Positions 22,423 to 31,613 of a stretch of DNA of 64,000 nt are shown one piece after another (position 1 is the stretch's first letter; every line of letters starts with the position of its first letter). Source of the DNA: JACVRW01 sp963733885 (lineage in GTDB: Bacteria; Actinomycetota; Thermoleophilia; Solirubrobacterales; Thermoleophilaceae); NCBI GenBank assembly GCA_963733885.1, contig CAVTES010000017.1, forward strand, positions 1 to 64,000, given 5' to 3'. Below the pieces are notes generated by a model. That model was not told the DNA's origin, did no database searches, and saw only the letters and a list, made by a program, of their open reading frames with translations. The position numbers and the translations under genes were made by a program.

Positions 22423-23679
22423 TCAGCCGGCGTCGTGCCGCAGCGCGGCGTCGATCCGGGCGAGCGTCTCGTCCCTCCCGAGGGCCGCCACGGACTCGAA
22501 TATCCCGGGCGAGACGGTGGTCCCGCTGATCGCCACGCGCACCGGCTGGAAGACCTCCTTCGGCTTCACATCCAGCCGTTCCACGACCCCCCGCAGGGCG
22601 CGCTCGATCGTCTCGGTGTCGAACGGCTCGGCGGCCTCGAGCGCCTCGCGCGCGGCGCGCAGCCGCTCGGGGCCGCCGTCACGCATGACCCGGTCCCACG
22701 CCCGGGGGTCGATCTCCCGCCGCTCGACGAGGAACCCGGCGAGCGGCCAGAAGTCGGCGAGCGTCTGCATCTTCTCCTGGCTGATCGCGACCGCCTCGGG
22801 AGGCACCTCGCGCCCGTACAGCTGCTCGAGCCTCCGCCCCAGCTCGGCCGGGTCGAGCTCGCGCAGGTAGCGGCCATTCATCCAGCGGAGCTTCTGCTCG
22901 TCGAAAACCGCGGGGTTCTTCGACACCCGCTCGAGCGAGAAGCGCTCCGCGAGCTCCTCGGTCGTCATGAACGTGGTGCTCTCGTCGTAGCCCCAGCCGA
23001 GCAGCGACACGTAGTTGCGCACCGCCTCGGGCAGGTAGCCGGCGTCGCGGAGCTCCTGAACCGACGCCGCGCCGTGTCGCTTGGAGAGCTTCTTCCCGTC
23101 GGTGCCGTGCAGGAGCGGGATGTGCGCGTACAGGGGCGGCTCGGCGCCGAGCGCGCGCAGGAGCATGATCTGACGCGGTGTGTTCGACACGTGGTCCTGC
23201 CCGCGCACCACGTGCGTGATGCCCATGTCGCGGTCGTCCACCGAGACGGCGAGGTTGTAGAGCGGGCTGCCGTCGGAGCGGCGGATGACGAAGTCCTTGA
23301 TGGCCGAGTACGGCGTGGTGATCTCGCCGAGCACGGCGTCGGCGAAGCCGAGCTCGCCCTCGTCCGGTACGCGGAAGCGCACAGCGCCCTCGTCCTCATA
23401 GGCGTGTCCGGCCTCGAGCAGCCGCTCGACTGCCTCCGAGTGGCGCTCGCGCCGCTCCCACTGCGAGAGCGGGCCCTCGTCCCAGTCGAGCTCGAGCCAG
23501 CGCAGCGCTTCGAGGATCTGCTCGACATTGTCGGGCGTGGAGCGCTCGCGGTCGGTGTCCTCGATGCGCAGCACGAACGTCCCGCCCTGTCCGCGCGCGA
23601 GAAGCCAGTTGTACAGTGCCGTCCTAGCGCCGCCGATGTGCAGCACGCCGGTCGGAGACGGCGCGAACCTCACCCTCAT
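22423..23679 (-). CDS. gltX: Glutamyl-tRNA synthetase
   Basis: GltX charges tRNA-Glu (and tRNA-Gln in organisms using the amidotransferase route). The class I signatures are present: HIGH-like FAPSPTGVLHIGGARTALYN at the start and KMSKS-like DGKKLSKRHGAASV at about residue 240. The C-terminal anticodon-binding part is complete. The family start MRVRFAPSPTG fixes the ATG at 23679, or at 23685 with two more residues. This start overlaps the divergent nfo start, so each gene's promoter must lie in the other's coding DNA. Confidence 0.95.
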   Translation of the reverse strand: MRVRFAPSPTGVLHIGGARTALYNWLLARGQGGTFVLRIEDTDRERSTPDNVEQILEALRWLELDWDEGPLSQWERRERHSEAVERLLEAGHAYEDEGAVRFRVPDEGELGFADAVLGEITTPYSAIKDFVIRRSDGSPLYNLAVSVDDRDMGITHVVRGQDHVSNTPRQIMLLRALGAEPPLYAHIPLLHGTDGKKLSKRHGAASVQELRDAGYLPEAVRNYVSLLGWGYDESTTFMTTEELAERFSLERVSKNPAVFDEQKLRWMNGRYLRELDPAELGRRLEQLYGREVPPEAVAISQEKMQTLADFWPLAGFLVERREIDPRAWDRVMRDGGPERLRAAREALEAAEPFDTETIERALRGVVERLDVKPKEVFQPVRVAISGTTVSPGIFESVAALGRDETLARIDAALRHDAG

Positions 23680-24550
23680 GCTCATCGGCGCCCATGTTTC
23701 CACGGCAGGCGGTTTGGTGCAGGCGCACCAGCGCGCCGTCGAGCGCGGCTGCGCCGCGATGCAGGTCTGGGGCCAGTCGCCCCGCGCATGGCGCCCGACC
23801 CGCTGGAAGCCCGACGACGTGGCGGCCTTCCGCGAGCTCATGGCGGATGGCGCGGTGGGGTCGGTCGTCATCCACGCGATCTACCTGATCAACCCGGCGT
23901 CGACGGACCCCGACCTCAGGAAGAAGTCCGCCGACTCGCTGATCCACGCGCTCAGGACCGGGGACGAGATCGGCGCGGACGGCGTGGTGCTCCACCCCGG
24001 CTCGGCCAAGGGCGAGCCCAACGAGGAGGCGCTGCCGCGGGTGGCGGAGCTCGTGAAGCACGCGCTCGACGAGTCCGAGCGCTGCCCGCTCCTGTTCGAG
24101 AACACCGCGGGCGCCGGCGACACGCTCGGGCGCTCGTTCGAGGAGCTCGACCGGCTGGTCAAGCTGTGCGGGCGCCGCAAGCGCGTGGGCCTCTGCCTCG
24201 ACTCCTGCCACATGCTGGCCTCAGGCTTCGACATAACGACGGCGGACAAGCTCACCGACGTGATCGACCGCTTCGACGACGTCGCAGGCCTCGACCGGCT
24301 GCGCTGCCTCCACATGAACGACTCGCAGGCACCGCTCGGCTCGAACCGCGACCGCCACGCACCGCCCGGCGACGGCGAGCTCGGAGCGCGCGGCTGCGCT
24401 GCCTTCCTGTCGGAGCCTCGTTTCGAGAGTCTGCCCGTGCTGTTCGAGGGGCCGGGCGTGGAGGGAAAGGCGGTGGCGAAGGTGGACATCGACCGGATGA
24501 AGGAGCTGCGGCGGAACGGGCTGCGGTCGCGGAAACGGCGGCGCGGCTGA
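23678..24550 (+). CDS. nfo: Deoxyribonuclease IV (apurinic endonuclease)
   Basis: Endonuclease IV cuts DNA at abasic sites in base excision repair, using zinc ions. The 290-residue TIM-barrel protein starts MLIGAHVSTAGGLVQAHQRA. Metal and active-site motifs are SVVIHAIYLIN, GVVLHPGSAKG, LLFENTAGAGDT, CLDSCHMLASGFD and LHMNDS. The ATG at 23678 overlaps the gltX start codon on the opposite strand. It converges on the kinase gene, with 2 bp between stops. Confidence 0.93.
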   Translation: MLIGAHVSTAGGLVQAHQRAVERGCAAMQVWGQSPRAWRPTRWKPDDVAAFRELMADGAVGSVVIHAIYLINPASTDPDLRKKSADSLIHALRTGDEIGADGVVLHPGSAKGEPNEEALPRVAELVKHALDESERCPLLFENTAGAGDTLGRSFEELDRLVKLCGRRKRVGLCLDSCHMLASGFDITTADKLTDVIDRFDDVAGLDRLRCLHMNDSQAPLGSNRDRHAPPGDGELGARGCAAFLSEPRFESLPVLFEGPGVEGKAVAKVDIDRMKELRRNGLRSRKRRRG

Positions 24551-24552
24551 GC

Positions 24553-27500
24553 TCAGCGGACCAGCCGCCGCGGGATCTCGACGACGCGGTCGACGACGGC
24601 GCCCTGCACGTTGCTTGGAAGGCCGGCCTGCGGCGGGGTCGATCCCGTGATGCGAAGGATCGGCACCGTGGCGGGGGTCACGTCGCCGTTCTGATCGAAG
24701 CGGAAGCTGCCGAGCAGACCGTCCTTCACCCGACTCGCCTTCAGCTCCTCGAGCACGGACGCCCGCGTGCCGTCGGAGTGGGCGATTGCCCGGACGACGA
24801 GCTCCGCCGTCTGTGCCGCCTCGAGTACGAAGCCGGTGTCGGCCTCGCCGAAGTCCTCGGCGAAGCGCTCGGACGCGGGACCCAGATCGAGCTCGGCGCG
24901 TGGCAGGTCGGAGGTGGTCACGTAGACCCCGCGGGCGGCGGGCCCGGCGAGGTCGAGGACATCGGGGACGTAGGAGAAGTAGGAGCTCGCCATGATCGTC
25001 ACTCTCGTTCCGAGCCGCTCCCGCAGTGCCTTCAGCAGCCGGTCACCGCCGATGTACGGGTCAGCGGCGAGCACGATCCCGTCCGCGCCCGAGCGTGCGA
25101 CCTGGTCCACCAGCTCGTCGAAGCGCTCGTCTTCCGGGTCGTAGACGGCCGACCCAGCGATGGGGACGTCCAGCCGCCGCGCGGCGTACCTGAACGGATC
25201 GATGAGCTGGCCCTTCTGAAGGTCGGTGCCGTCATGGAGCAGGTACACGCGTCTCAGCCCGAGGTCCTTCGCCAGAAGTGCGTGCGCGGCGCCGTGCATG
25301 TCGTCGGGCGGGAGCACCCTGACGTAGTTGCGGCTGCCGGTCGGGTAGTAGATGTCCGGTTCCCCACGATAGCCTCCGGGCGGCGGCAGGCCGGGCCGGG
25401 TGAGGCCTGCATAGGTGTTCGCGGGACTGATCATCGCGAGCGGCCCGCCGGGCGCCCGATTGAGGATCGGGATCTCCACCTGTGCGCAGGCCGAGTTGTA
25501 GGTGCCGATCACGGCGACGAGCCTGTCCGCCCGCGCGTACGCGTTGGCATTCGCCGCGCAGGTGCGGCGGTCGAAGTTCCCGGTCTGGGCGTTCGAGTCG
25601 TCGCAGGAGCGGTAGCCGACCGAGTGCTCCCCCGCCCTGAAGCCGCGCTGCTCCAGCACGAACCGGATCGCCTCCGCCATGTCCCGTGGACCGGCGCCCA
25701 GCGGTCCTTGGAGCAGGAGGTCCGACGCGATCAGCACATCGGGGCGCGAGACGCCGGAATAAAGCGGGCCGCACGACTGCGGCAACCCGTCGGCCAACGT
25801 CGCCCCGGCGGTGCTCACCCAGGCCGACCCCTCACCGGCCGCCAGTCCCTGTACGGCCCCCACCGGCGTCGCCTCGACGTCGTTCGTCTCCACGTCGATG
25901 CGCGCCACGGTGCCGTCGCTGTAGTTCGCCGCCCAGACCGCCCCAGCGTCGTAGGCGACGAACGTGACGCCGACTCCGACGTCGATCGTCCGATATATGG
26001 GGCTCCGCCCGGGCTCGATCCGCCACACGACGCCGTCGCCCTGCGCAGATGCCCAGACGTAGCCCCCTCCGACGGCCACCGCGGAGAGGTTCTGGGCGCC
26101 GACTCGGATCGGCCGCCCCACGCGGTTGGTGCTCGGGTCGATCGGGGTGACGGCGAGGCTGTCGTCGGTGTCGATGAACCAGACGCCCTCTTTTCCGGCG
26201 GCGATCGTGGCCGCGTCGACGTCGATGGTCGCCTCGCTTGTGCCGGTCTCGGGGTCGATCCGGGAGATGGTGCGGTCGGGGTTGATCGCCCAGACTGCCC
26301 CGGCGCCGACGGCGATCTGGGGGAAGCCCCAGTTCAGGAATCCCAGGTCGCCCTGATAGCCGGCGTCCGGCAGCTTGACGCTGCCCATGGTCGCCCCGGT
26401 CTCGGGGTCGATCCGGGAGACCGCGCCGTCAACTACACCCCTCCAGGACACTTCCTCGCCGGTCATCACCCACAGCGCTCCGAGGCCGGCTGCGAGATCG
26501 ATCGGGGTTTCCCGCATCCTGAACCTCTTCGCTACCCGCTTGGTCTCAGGATCGATGCGCGCGACCGTCCGGTCCTCGAGGCTGAGCGCCCAGACGGCGC
26601 CCTCCCCCACCGCGACGTTGCTCGGAGCGGTGTCGGTCCCCGTGAACGAGGCCAGCTGCGCGTCGGTGGCCCCGAACGCAGCAACCCCGTTGCCGACAGG
26701 GGCGGCGTCGGAGTCTCCGCCGGCGGTCAGGGCGCCAATGGCAGCAGCCGCCACCGCAACCCCCAGGAGCAATCCGCCGGCAAGCAGGAGTCGGCCCGGT
26801 CGGCGGCGGGCGCGCCGGGCCGCCTTGCGGCCGACGGGTGCGACGGCCAGGCCGAGCGCGCCGCGGGCTGCTTCGACCAGCTCGGCGCAGGTCGCGTAGC
26901 GGTCCTCCCGCTCCTTGGCGAGCGCCTTGCGCAGCACCGGGTCGAGCGCGGCGTGGTCCTCGAGCGGAGATGGCTCCGCCTGCATGTGGGCCCACAACGT
27001 CTCGGCCTCCGTGTCGCGCCGGAACGGCGGCGCACCGGCACAGGCACTCGTAGAGCAGGCAGCCGAGCGCGTACACATCGGTGCGGCCGTCGACCGGCTC
27101 GCCGCGGATCTGCTCGGGCGCCAGGTAGTCGAGCGTGCCGACCATCCGGCCCGTGTCGGTCGACGCGCCGCCGAGCTGCTTGGTGATCCCGAAGTCGGTT
27201 AGGTAGACGTGGCCCTCACCGTCGATCAGCACGTTGGCCGGCTTCACGTCGCGGTGCACGAGCGCCCCGCGGTGCGCGGCGTCGAGCGCGCCGGCCACCT
27301 GACCCAGAACCTCCACCGTGCGCTCCGGAGTGAGCTTCTCCTCGCGCTCGAGCAGCGTCTTCAGGTCGCTGCCCTCCACGAAGCGCATCGCCAGGTAGAG
27401 CTGGCCGTCGTGCTCGCCCGCCTCGTAGATCGGGATCACATTGGGGTGGTCGAGCGATGCCGCCAGCCGCGGCTCGCGCAGGAAGCGCGCGCGGAAGCGC

Positions 27501-27646
27501 TCGTCCTCGGCCAACTCCGGCGCGATCAACTTCAGCGCCACCGGCCGCTCCAGCGACAAATCCGTGGCCCGGTACACCACACCCATCCCGCCGCGACCGA
27601 CCAGCGAATCTACGCGATAGCCCGCGAAGGTCGTGCCGGTCTTCAC
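24553..27646 (-). CDS. Receptor Ser/Thr kinase: kinase, propeller, PBP domain; one frameshift
   Basis: Joined over one inserted base near 27040, this is a receptor kinase of about 1,030 residues. The kinase part has GRGGMGVVYRATD, VALKLIAPE, LVHRDVKPANVL, TDFGITK and GTLDYLAPEQ. After a helix around LLLAGGLLLGVAVAAAA come propeller repeats of the form VAVGEGAVWAL-x-RIDPET, then a type I periplasmic-binding domain (DVLIASDLLLQGPL to FDQNGDVTPATVPILRI). The frame breaks inside LYECLAGAPPF, before the end of the kinase domain. It lies 2 bp after kinase 27649-30771, with which it shares DNA identical over 73 bp. It may be a sequence error or a recent inactivation. Confidence 0.85.
27393..27465. 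repeat. 73-bp segment identical in two kinase paralogs
   Basis: 27393-27465 is identical to 30503-30575, base for base, in the kinase subdomain around EAGEHDGQLYLAMRFVEG, with a mismatch on either side. Such identity within diverged paralogs points to recent duplication or gene conversion. Confidence 0.7.
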
Positions 27647-27648
27647 GG

Positions 27649-30600
27649 TCAGTCGGTGAGGCTCGCCGGCACCGTCAGCACGCGGTCGATCGTCGCGCCA
27701 TCGAAGTACTCGAAGATGTCGACGTCCGGGGGGGTCGCGCCGGTCACGCGGAAGACGGGAATCTGGCCGGGCGTGATGTCGCCGTGGCGGTCGAGGCGGA
27801 AGTCGCCGAGGATCCCGTCCTTCACCTCGGTGCCGCGCAGCTCCTCGAGCACCGACTCGCGCGTCCCGTCCGAGCGAGCGATCGCATCGAGGACGACCTC
27901 GGTGACCTGGGCTGCCGGGAGCTGGTAGCCGACAGGGGTGTCGAGCGTCCCGAGGTCGCGGGCGACGCGCCTCGCCTCGGCGCCCTGCTTACGTGCGCCG
28001 GCGGGCACGTCCGTGAAGGTCAGGTACAGCCCGCGCGCCGCGGCCCCGGCGCGCTTCACGAGCTCCGGGACCGGGCCGAGCACGTCGCCGATGCCCATGA
28101 TCGGGACGCCGGCGCCCAGCCGGCCGCGTAGCGCCTTCAGCACCCGGTCCGCGCCCCCGAACACGTCGCCGACGAGAAATACGCCCTGCGCGCCGGAGCC
28201 GGCGACCCGGGCGGCGAGCGCCTCGTGGCTCCTCGCCTCGGGGTTGTACATGTCGTAGCCCACGACCGCGATGCCGAGCCGGCGGGCAGCCCGGCGAAAT
28301 GGATCCGCCCATTCGATCCTGTCCTCCGGCGGCGCGCGTTCGTGGACGACGTAGACCCGCTCGATCCCCAGCTCCTTCGCGAGCATCGCATTGCCCACGC
28401 CCTGCAGGTCCTCCCGGGGCACGAGCCGTGCGAAGTTCCGCACCCCGGTGGGGTAGTACACCTGCGGCTCGCCCGGCGTCCCGAGCCCGCCGTGCTGCGC
28501 GAGCGGGCCGCCTCGCGTCAGCCCGGACTGGGTGGCGGAGAAGCTGACCACCGCCGGCGGTCCGCCAGGCGCGCGGTTGATGATCGGGAGCTCGACCTCG
28601 GCGCAGAACGAGGACCAGGGGCCGATCACCGCGACGAGCTGCTCCGCGTGCGCGTACGCCGACGCGTTGGCGGCGCACTTGCGGAACTCGAAGCCGCCGC
28701 TCTGTGGGGTGGAGACGTCGCACGACTGGTAGCCCACGGTGTGCTCGCCGGCCTTGAAGGCATGCTGTTCAAGCACGTGGCGGATCGCGTCCTCGCCGCC
28801 CCGCGGGTCTGAGCTGCCCGGACCTTGAAGCGGGAGGTCGGACGCGATCAGGACGTCCGGGGCGCCGCCCCCGGACTCGACGTCGCCGCACCCCGACTCC
28901 GTGAGGGCGCCCTCCGTAGCCTCGCCGGCCACGCTGACCCACGCTGCGCCGGCACCCGCCGCCAGCGCTTGGGGGGCACCCACCGAGGTCCTACCCGTCA
29001 CCCTGTTGGCACGCGGATCGATCCGGGCGACCGTGCCGTCGACGTAGTTCCCGCTCCAGACGCTCCCTTCGCCGAAGGCGACGAAGCTCACCCCTGTCCC
29101 CACTTCGATCGTCCTCGTGATCGCCGGGCGCCCCGGCTCGATGCGCCAGATGACGCCCTCCCCGTTCGCGGCCGCCCACACCGAGCCTGCGCCCACCGCA
29201 ACCCCGCGCAACGAGTTGGCCCCCACGGCGACCGTCTGGCTGACCCGGTTTGTGCGGGGATCGATCTTCGAGACGCCGCCCGACAGGTCGTCGAGGCGGA
29301 GGTACCAGACCCCCTCGTCGCCGGCCGCGATGGTCCAAGCGCCACCCTTTGCCTCGATTGTCTTCACGACCCTTCCGCTCGCCGGGTCGATCCGGGAGAC
29401 GGTTCCATCGGGGTTGATCGCCCATACCGCCCCGGCGCCCACGGCCAGCCGCGGCGTGCCCGCGACCGGGTAAGCGAACCCCTCGCCGCGCAGCCGTGCG
29501 GTTCGCGTGATCCGCCCCGACTCGGGATCCATACGCGAGACGCTGACCATGACGTTGGTCTCCCCTTCGCCGCCCGCGTTCCCGATCCACAACGCGCCCT
29601 CCCCGACCGCGAGGTCGCTGGGGACGCCGGCGGTCTCGAACGTTTCGCTGATCTCCCTCGTCTCAGGGTCGATTCGCGAGACGGTGCGGTCCTCGTTGTT
29701 GAGCACCCAGACGGCGCCCTCGCCCACCGCGACGTTGCCCGGGGCCGTGCGCGACTCGGTGAACGAGGCGACATCGCCGTTCGCGGGGTCGATCGCGGCC
29801 ACCCCGTTTCCGAGCGGCTCGGTGCCGTTGTCCCCGCCGCCGGCGAGCGCCACGATGGCCGCGGCGATCGCCGCGGCCAGCAGGATCAGCCCGGCGGCGA
29901 GCAGGCGCCGGCCCCGGCGCCGCAGGGCCGCCGGCGCGAGCGGGGCCCGGGGCGCGGCGAGGCCGAGCGCCGGAGCGGCGGCCTCGATCAGCTCGGCGCA
30001 GTTGCGGTAGCGGTCCTCCCGGTCTTTGGAGAGCGCCTTGCGCAACACCGGATCGACTCGCGGGTGGCGGCGCAGCGTCGGCGGCTGCTCCTGCATGTGA
30101 GCCCAAAGAGTCTCCGCCTCCGTCTGACGCCGAAACGGCGGCTCGCCCGCTAAGCATTCGTACAGCACGCAGCCCAGCGCGTAGACATCCGACCGGCCGT
30201 CGACCGGGTCGCCGCGGATCTGCTCCGGGGCCAGGTAGTCGAGCGTGCCGACCACCCGGCCGGTGTCCGTCGCCTCGCCGCCGAGCCGCTTGGTGATTCC
30301 GAAGTCGGTCAGGTAGGCGTGCCCGTCCTCGTCGATCAGCACGTTGGCCGGCTTCACGTCACGATGCACCAGCGCGCGCCGGTGCGCGGCGTCGAGCGCC
30401 CCGGCGACCTGGGCGAGAACGTCCAGCGCGCGCTCGGGTGACAGCTTGCCCTCGCGCTCGAGCACGCTCTTCAGGTCGCTGCCCTCCACGAAGCGCATCG
30501 CGAGGTAGAGCTGGCCGTCGTGCTCGCCCGCCTCGTAGATCGGGATCACATTGGGGTGGTCGAGCGATGCCGCCAACCGCGGCTCGCGCAGGAATCGCGC

Positions 30601-30771
30601 GCGAAAACGCTCGTCCTCCGCCAGCTCTGGCGCGACCAGCTTCAGTGCAACCGGCCGCTCCAGCGAGAGGTCGGTGGCCCGATAGACAACGCCCATTCCG
30701 CCGCGACCGACGAGCGAGTCCACCCGATAGCCGGCAAAGGTCGTTCCGGGGGTGAACGTTGCCTTCATCAA
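27649..30771 (-). CDS. Receptor Ser/Thr kinase: kinase, TM helix, propeller, PBP domain
   Basis: This intact 1,040-residue protein shows the full plan. The kinase (about 14-270) has the glycine loop GRGGMG, Lys44 in VALKLV, His-Arg-Asp 136-138 and Asp-Phe-Gly 156-158. One membrane helix follows at about 289-311. The outside part has beta-propeller repeats with VGEGAVWVLN and RIDPETRE signatures (about 320-620), then a type I PBP domain like branched-chain amino-acid binders (PDVLIASDLPLQG, CAEVELPIINRAPGGPPAVV, RVYVVHERAP, LGDFRLDRHGDITPG). It probably senses a small ligand outside and phosphorylates proteins inside; substrate and ligand are unknown. ATG 30771 or 30768 starts it. Confidence 0.9.
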   Translation of the reverse strand: MMKATFTPGTTFAGYRVDSLVGRGGMGVVYRATDLSLERPVALKLVAPELAEDERFRARFLREPRLAASLDHPNVIPIYEAGEHDGQLYLAMRFVEGSDLKSVLEREGKLSPERALDVLAQVAGALDAAHRRALVHRDVKPANVLIDEDGHAYLTDFGITKRLGGEATDTGRVVGTLDYLAPEQIRGDPVDGRSDVYALGCVLYECLAGEPPFRRQTEAETLWAHMQEQPPTLRRHPRVDPVLRKALSKDREDRYRNCAELIEAAAPALGLAAPRAPLAPAALRRRGRRLLAAGLILLAAAIAAAIVALAGGGDNGTEPLGNGVAAIDPANGDVASFTESRTAPGNVAVGEGAVWVLNNEDRTVSRIDPETREISETFETAGVPSDLAVGEGALWIGNAGGEGETNVMVSVSRMDPESGRITRTARLRGEGFAYPVAGTPRLAVGAGAVWAINPDGTVSRIDPASGRVVKTIEAKGGAWTIAAGDEGVWYLRLDDLSGGVSKIDPRTNRVSQTVAVGANSLRGVAVGAGSVWAAANGEGVIWRIEPGRPAITRTIEVGTGVSFVAFGEGSVWSGNYVDGTVARIDPRANRVTGRTSVGAPQALAAGAGAAWVSVAGEATEGALTESGCGDVESGGGAPDVLIASDLPLQGPGSSDPRGGEDAIRHVLEQHAFKAGEHTVGYQSCDVSTPQSGGFEFRKCAANASAYAHAEQLVAVIGPWSSFCAEVELPIINRAPGGPPAVVSFSATQSGLTRGGPLAQHGGLGTPGEPQVYYPTGVRNFARLVPREDLQGVGNAMLAKELGIERVYVVHERAPPEDRIEWADPFRRAARRLGIAVVGYDMYNPEARSHEALAARVAGSGAQGVFLVGDVFGGADRVLKALRGRLGAGVPIMGIGDVLGPVPELVKRAGAAARGLYLTFTDVPAGARKQGAEARRVARDLGTLDTPVGYQLPAAQVTEVVLDAIARSDGTRESVLEELRGTEVKDGILGDFRLDRHGDITPGQIPVFRVTGATPPDVDIFEYFDGATIDRVLTVPASLTD

Positions 30772-30817
30772 GTGATACTACGAGTCCGGGACGACCGTAT
30801 CACCCGGATCGGGTACG

Positions 30818-30854
30818 AAAAAAGCACGAGGGGCGGCCGTGGGGGCCGCCCCTC
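30818..30854 (-). terminator. Rho-independent terminator after small membrane protein gene
   Basis: GAGGGGCGGCC (30828-30838) pairs with GGCCGCCCCTC (30844-30854) around a 5-base loop. On the minus strand the stem is followed by GTGC and six T. It ends the gene at 30884, so the kinase downstream needs its own promoter or readthrough. The same stem core occurs at 33776 and 37629. Confidence 0.8.
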
Positions 30855-30883
30855 GCATTGGGGAACTGCGTTCAGCGGGCGCC

Positions 30884-31438
30884 TCAGTGGGCCGCGACCC
30901 GGACATCCTGGCGGCGCCTGCGACCCATCAGGAGCAGGGCCGACCCGCCGGCGATGCTGAACAGCGCCAGCATCCCGGCCGCGCCGATGCCCGCGTCGCC
31001 CCAGTCGAAGCCGCCGGAGGGCGCGCTGACCGCGACGACCGGGGAACTCGCGCTGATCTCGCCGCTGATGCGGGACAGCATCTGCTGTACCTCGGGCGAC
31101 TCGACCAGCTTGCGCTCCGAGTCCGTGTAGGGGCCGGCGCCGGCATGCGTGACGACGGGCCCGGACGGCAGGTCCGGGGCGGCGTCGGCCGCGTCGGGCG
31201 AGCCGTAGCCCCGCTCGAGCACGTACGGCCCGCCCTCGGACTCGTAGATGCCGCGCTGCTCGGCGGCGTCCTTTGCGTCGGGCGAACGCAGGTCCTGGTA
31301 CTCGTCGGCGGCCGAGGCCGCGATCGAGGAGGGCGGCGGCGGGGTGTTGTGCATCTGCTCCCAGGTAGCCGCGGACGCGGGCGTCGCGCAGACGGCCAGG
31401 AACGCTGCGGTTGTGAGGATGTGGCTCGGTCGAAGCAT
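30884..31438 (-). CDS. Small secreted membrane-anchored protein, paralog A
   Basis: The 184-residue protein has a signal peptide (MLRPSHILTTAAFLAVCATP), the motif EYQDLRSPDAKDAAEQ, a Gly/Tyr/Asp-rich part (GYGSPDAADAAPDLPS), the block YTDSERKLVESPEVQQMLSR, a near-C-terminal GGFDWGDAGIGAAGMLALFS helix and a basic end (GRRRRQ). The topology is therefore outside with a C-terminal anchor. Two paralogs lie at 33841 and 37670. SD GGAGGCGAC precedes the ATG. I know no function; the recurring association with the kinases suggests an envelope partner or target of the pathway. Confidence 0.8.
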   Translation of the reverse strand: MLRPSHILTTAAFLAVCATPASAATWEQMHNTPPPPSSIAASAADEYQDLRSPDAKDAAEQRGIYESEGGPYVLERGYGSPDAADAAPDLPSGPVVTHAGAGPYTDSERKLVESPEVQQMLSRISGEISASSPVVAVSAPSGGFDWGDAGIGAAGMLALFSIAGGSALLLMGRRRRQDVRVAAH

Positions 31439-31544
31439 GTCGCCTCCTTCGGGGCCGGCCGCCCGGTGCGGCCGGATTCACGGAGCAGCTTCGGCCCGAG
31501 CGGTTGCAGCGCAGGGTGGCTCCGGGCAAACGCCGGTAAACGCC
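31439..31544 (-). promoter_or_regulatory. Conserved upstream block of paralog A
   Basis: Reading away from the ATG, the block holds the SD, a leader hairpin CCGGCCG/CGGCCGG (31455-31475), CGGTTGCAGCGC at 31501, and two AAACGCC repeats 10 bp apart (31528-31534 and 31538-31544). The same parts occur before paralogs B and C with the same 37-bp offset between CGGTTGCAGC and the second repeat, so this is a shared promoter and operator. Confidence 0.65.
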
Positions 31545-31613
31545 GAGTAGGACGCGAAGGCCGCAGCCGGCCGCGATCGCGGCCCTCCCACCCCGGACTG
31601 CGCGAGGCGACGC

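Noticed and set aside
22420..27186. 1,588-residue plus-strand open frame over gltX and kinase 1
   Set aside because: The codons mirror those of the minus-strand genes; no recognisable domain, and it overlaps nfo in another frame.
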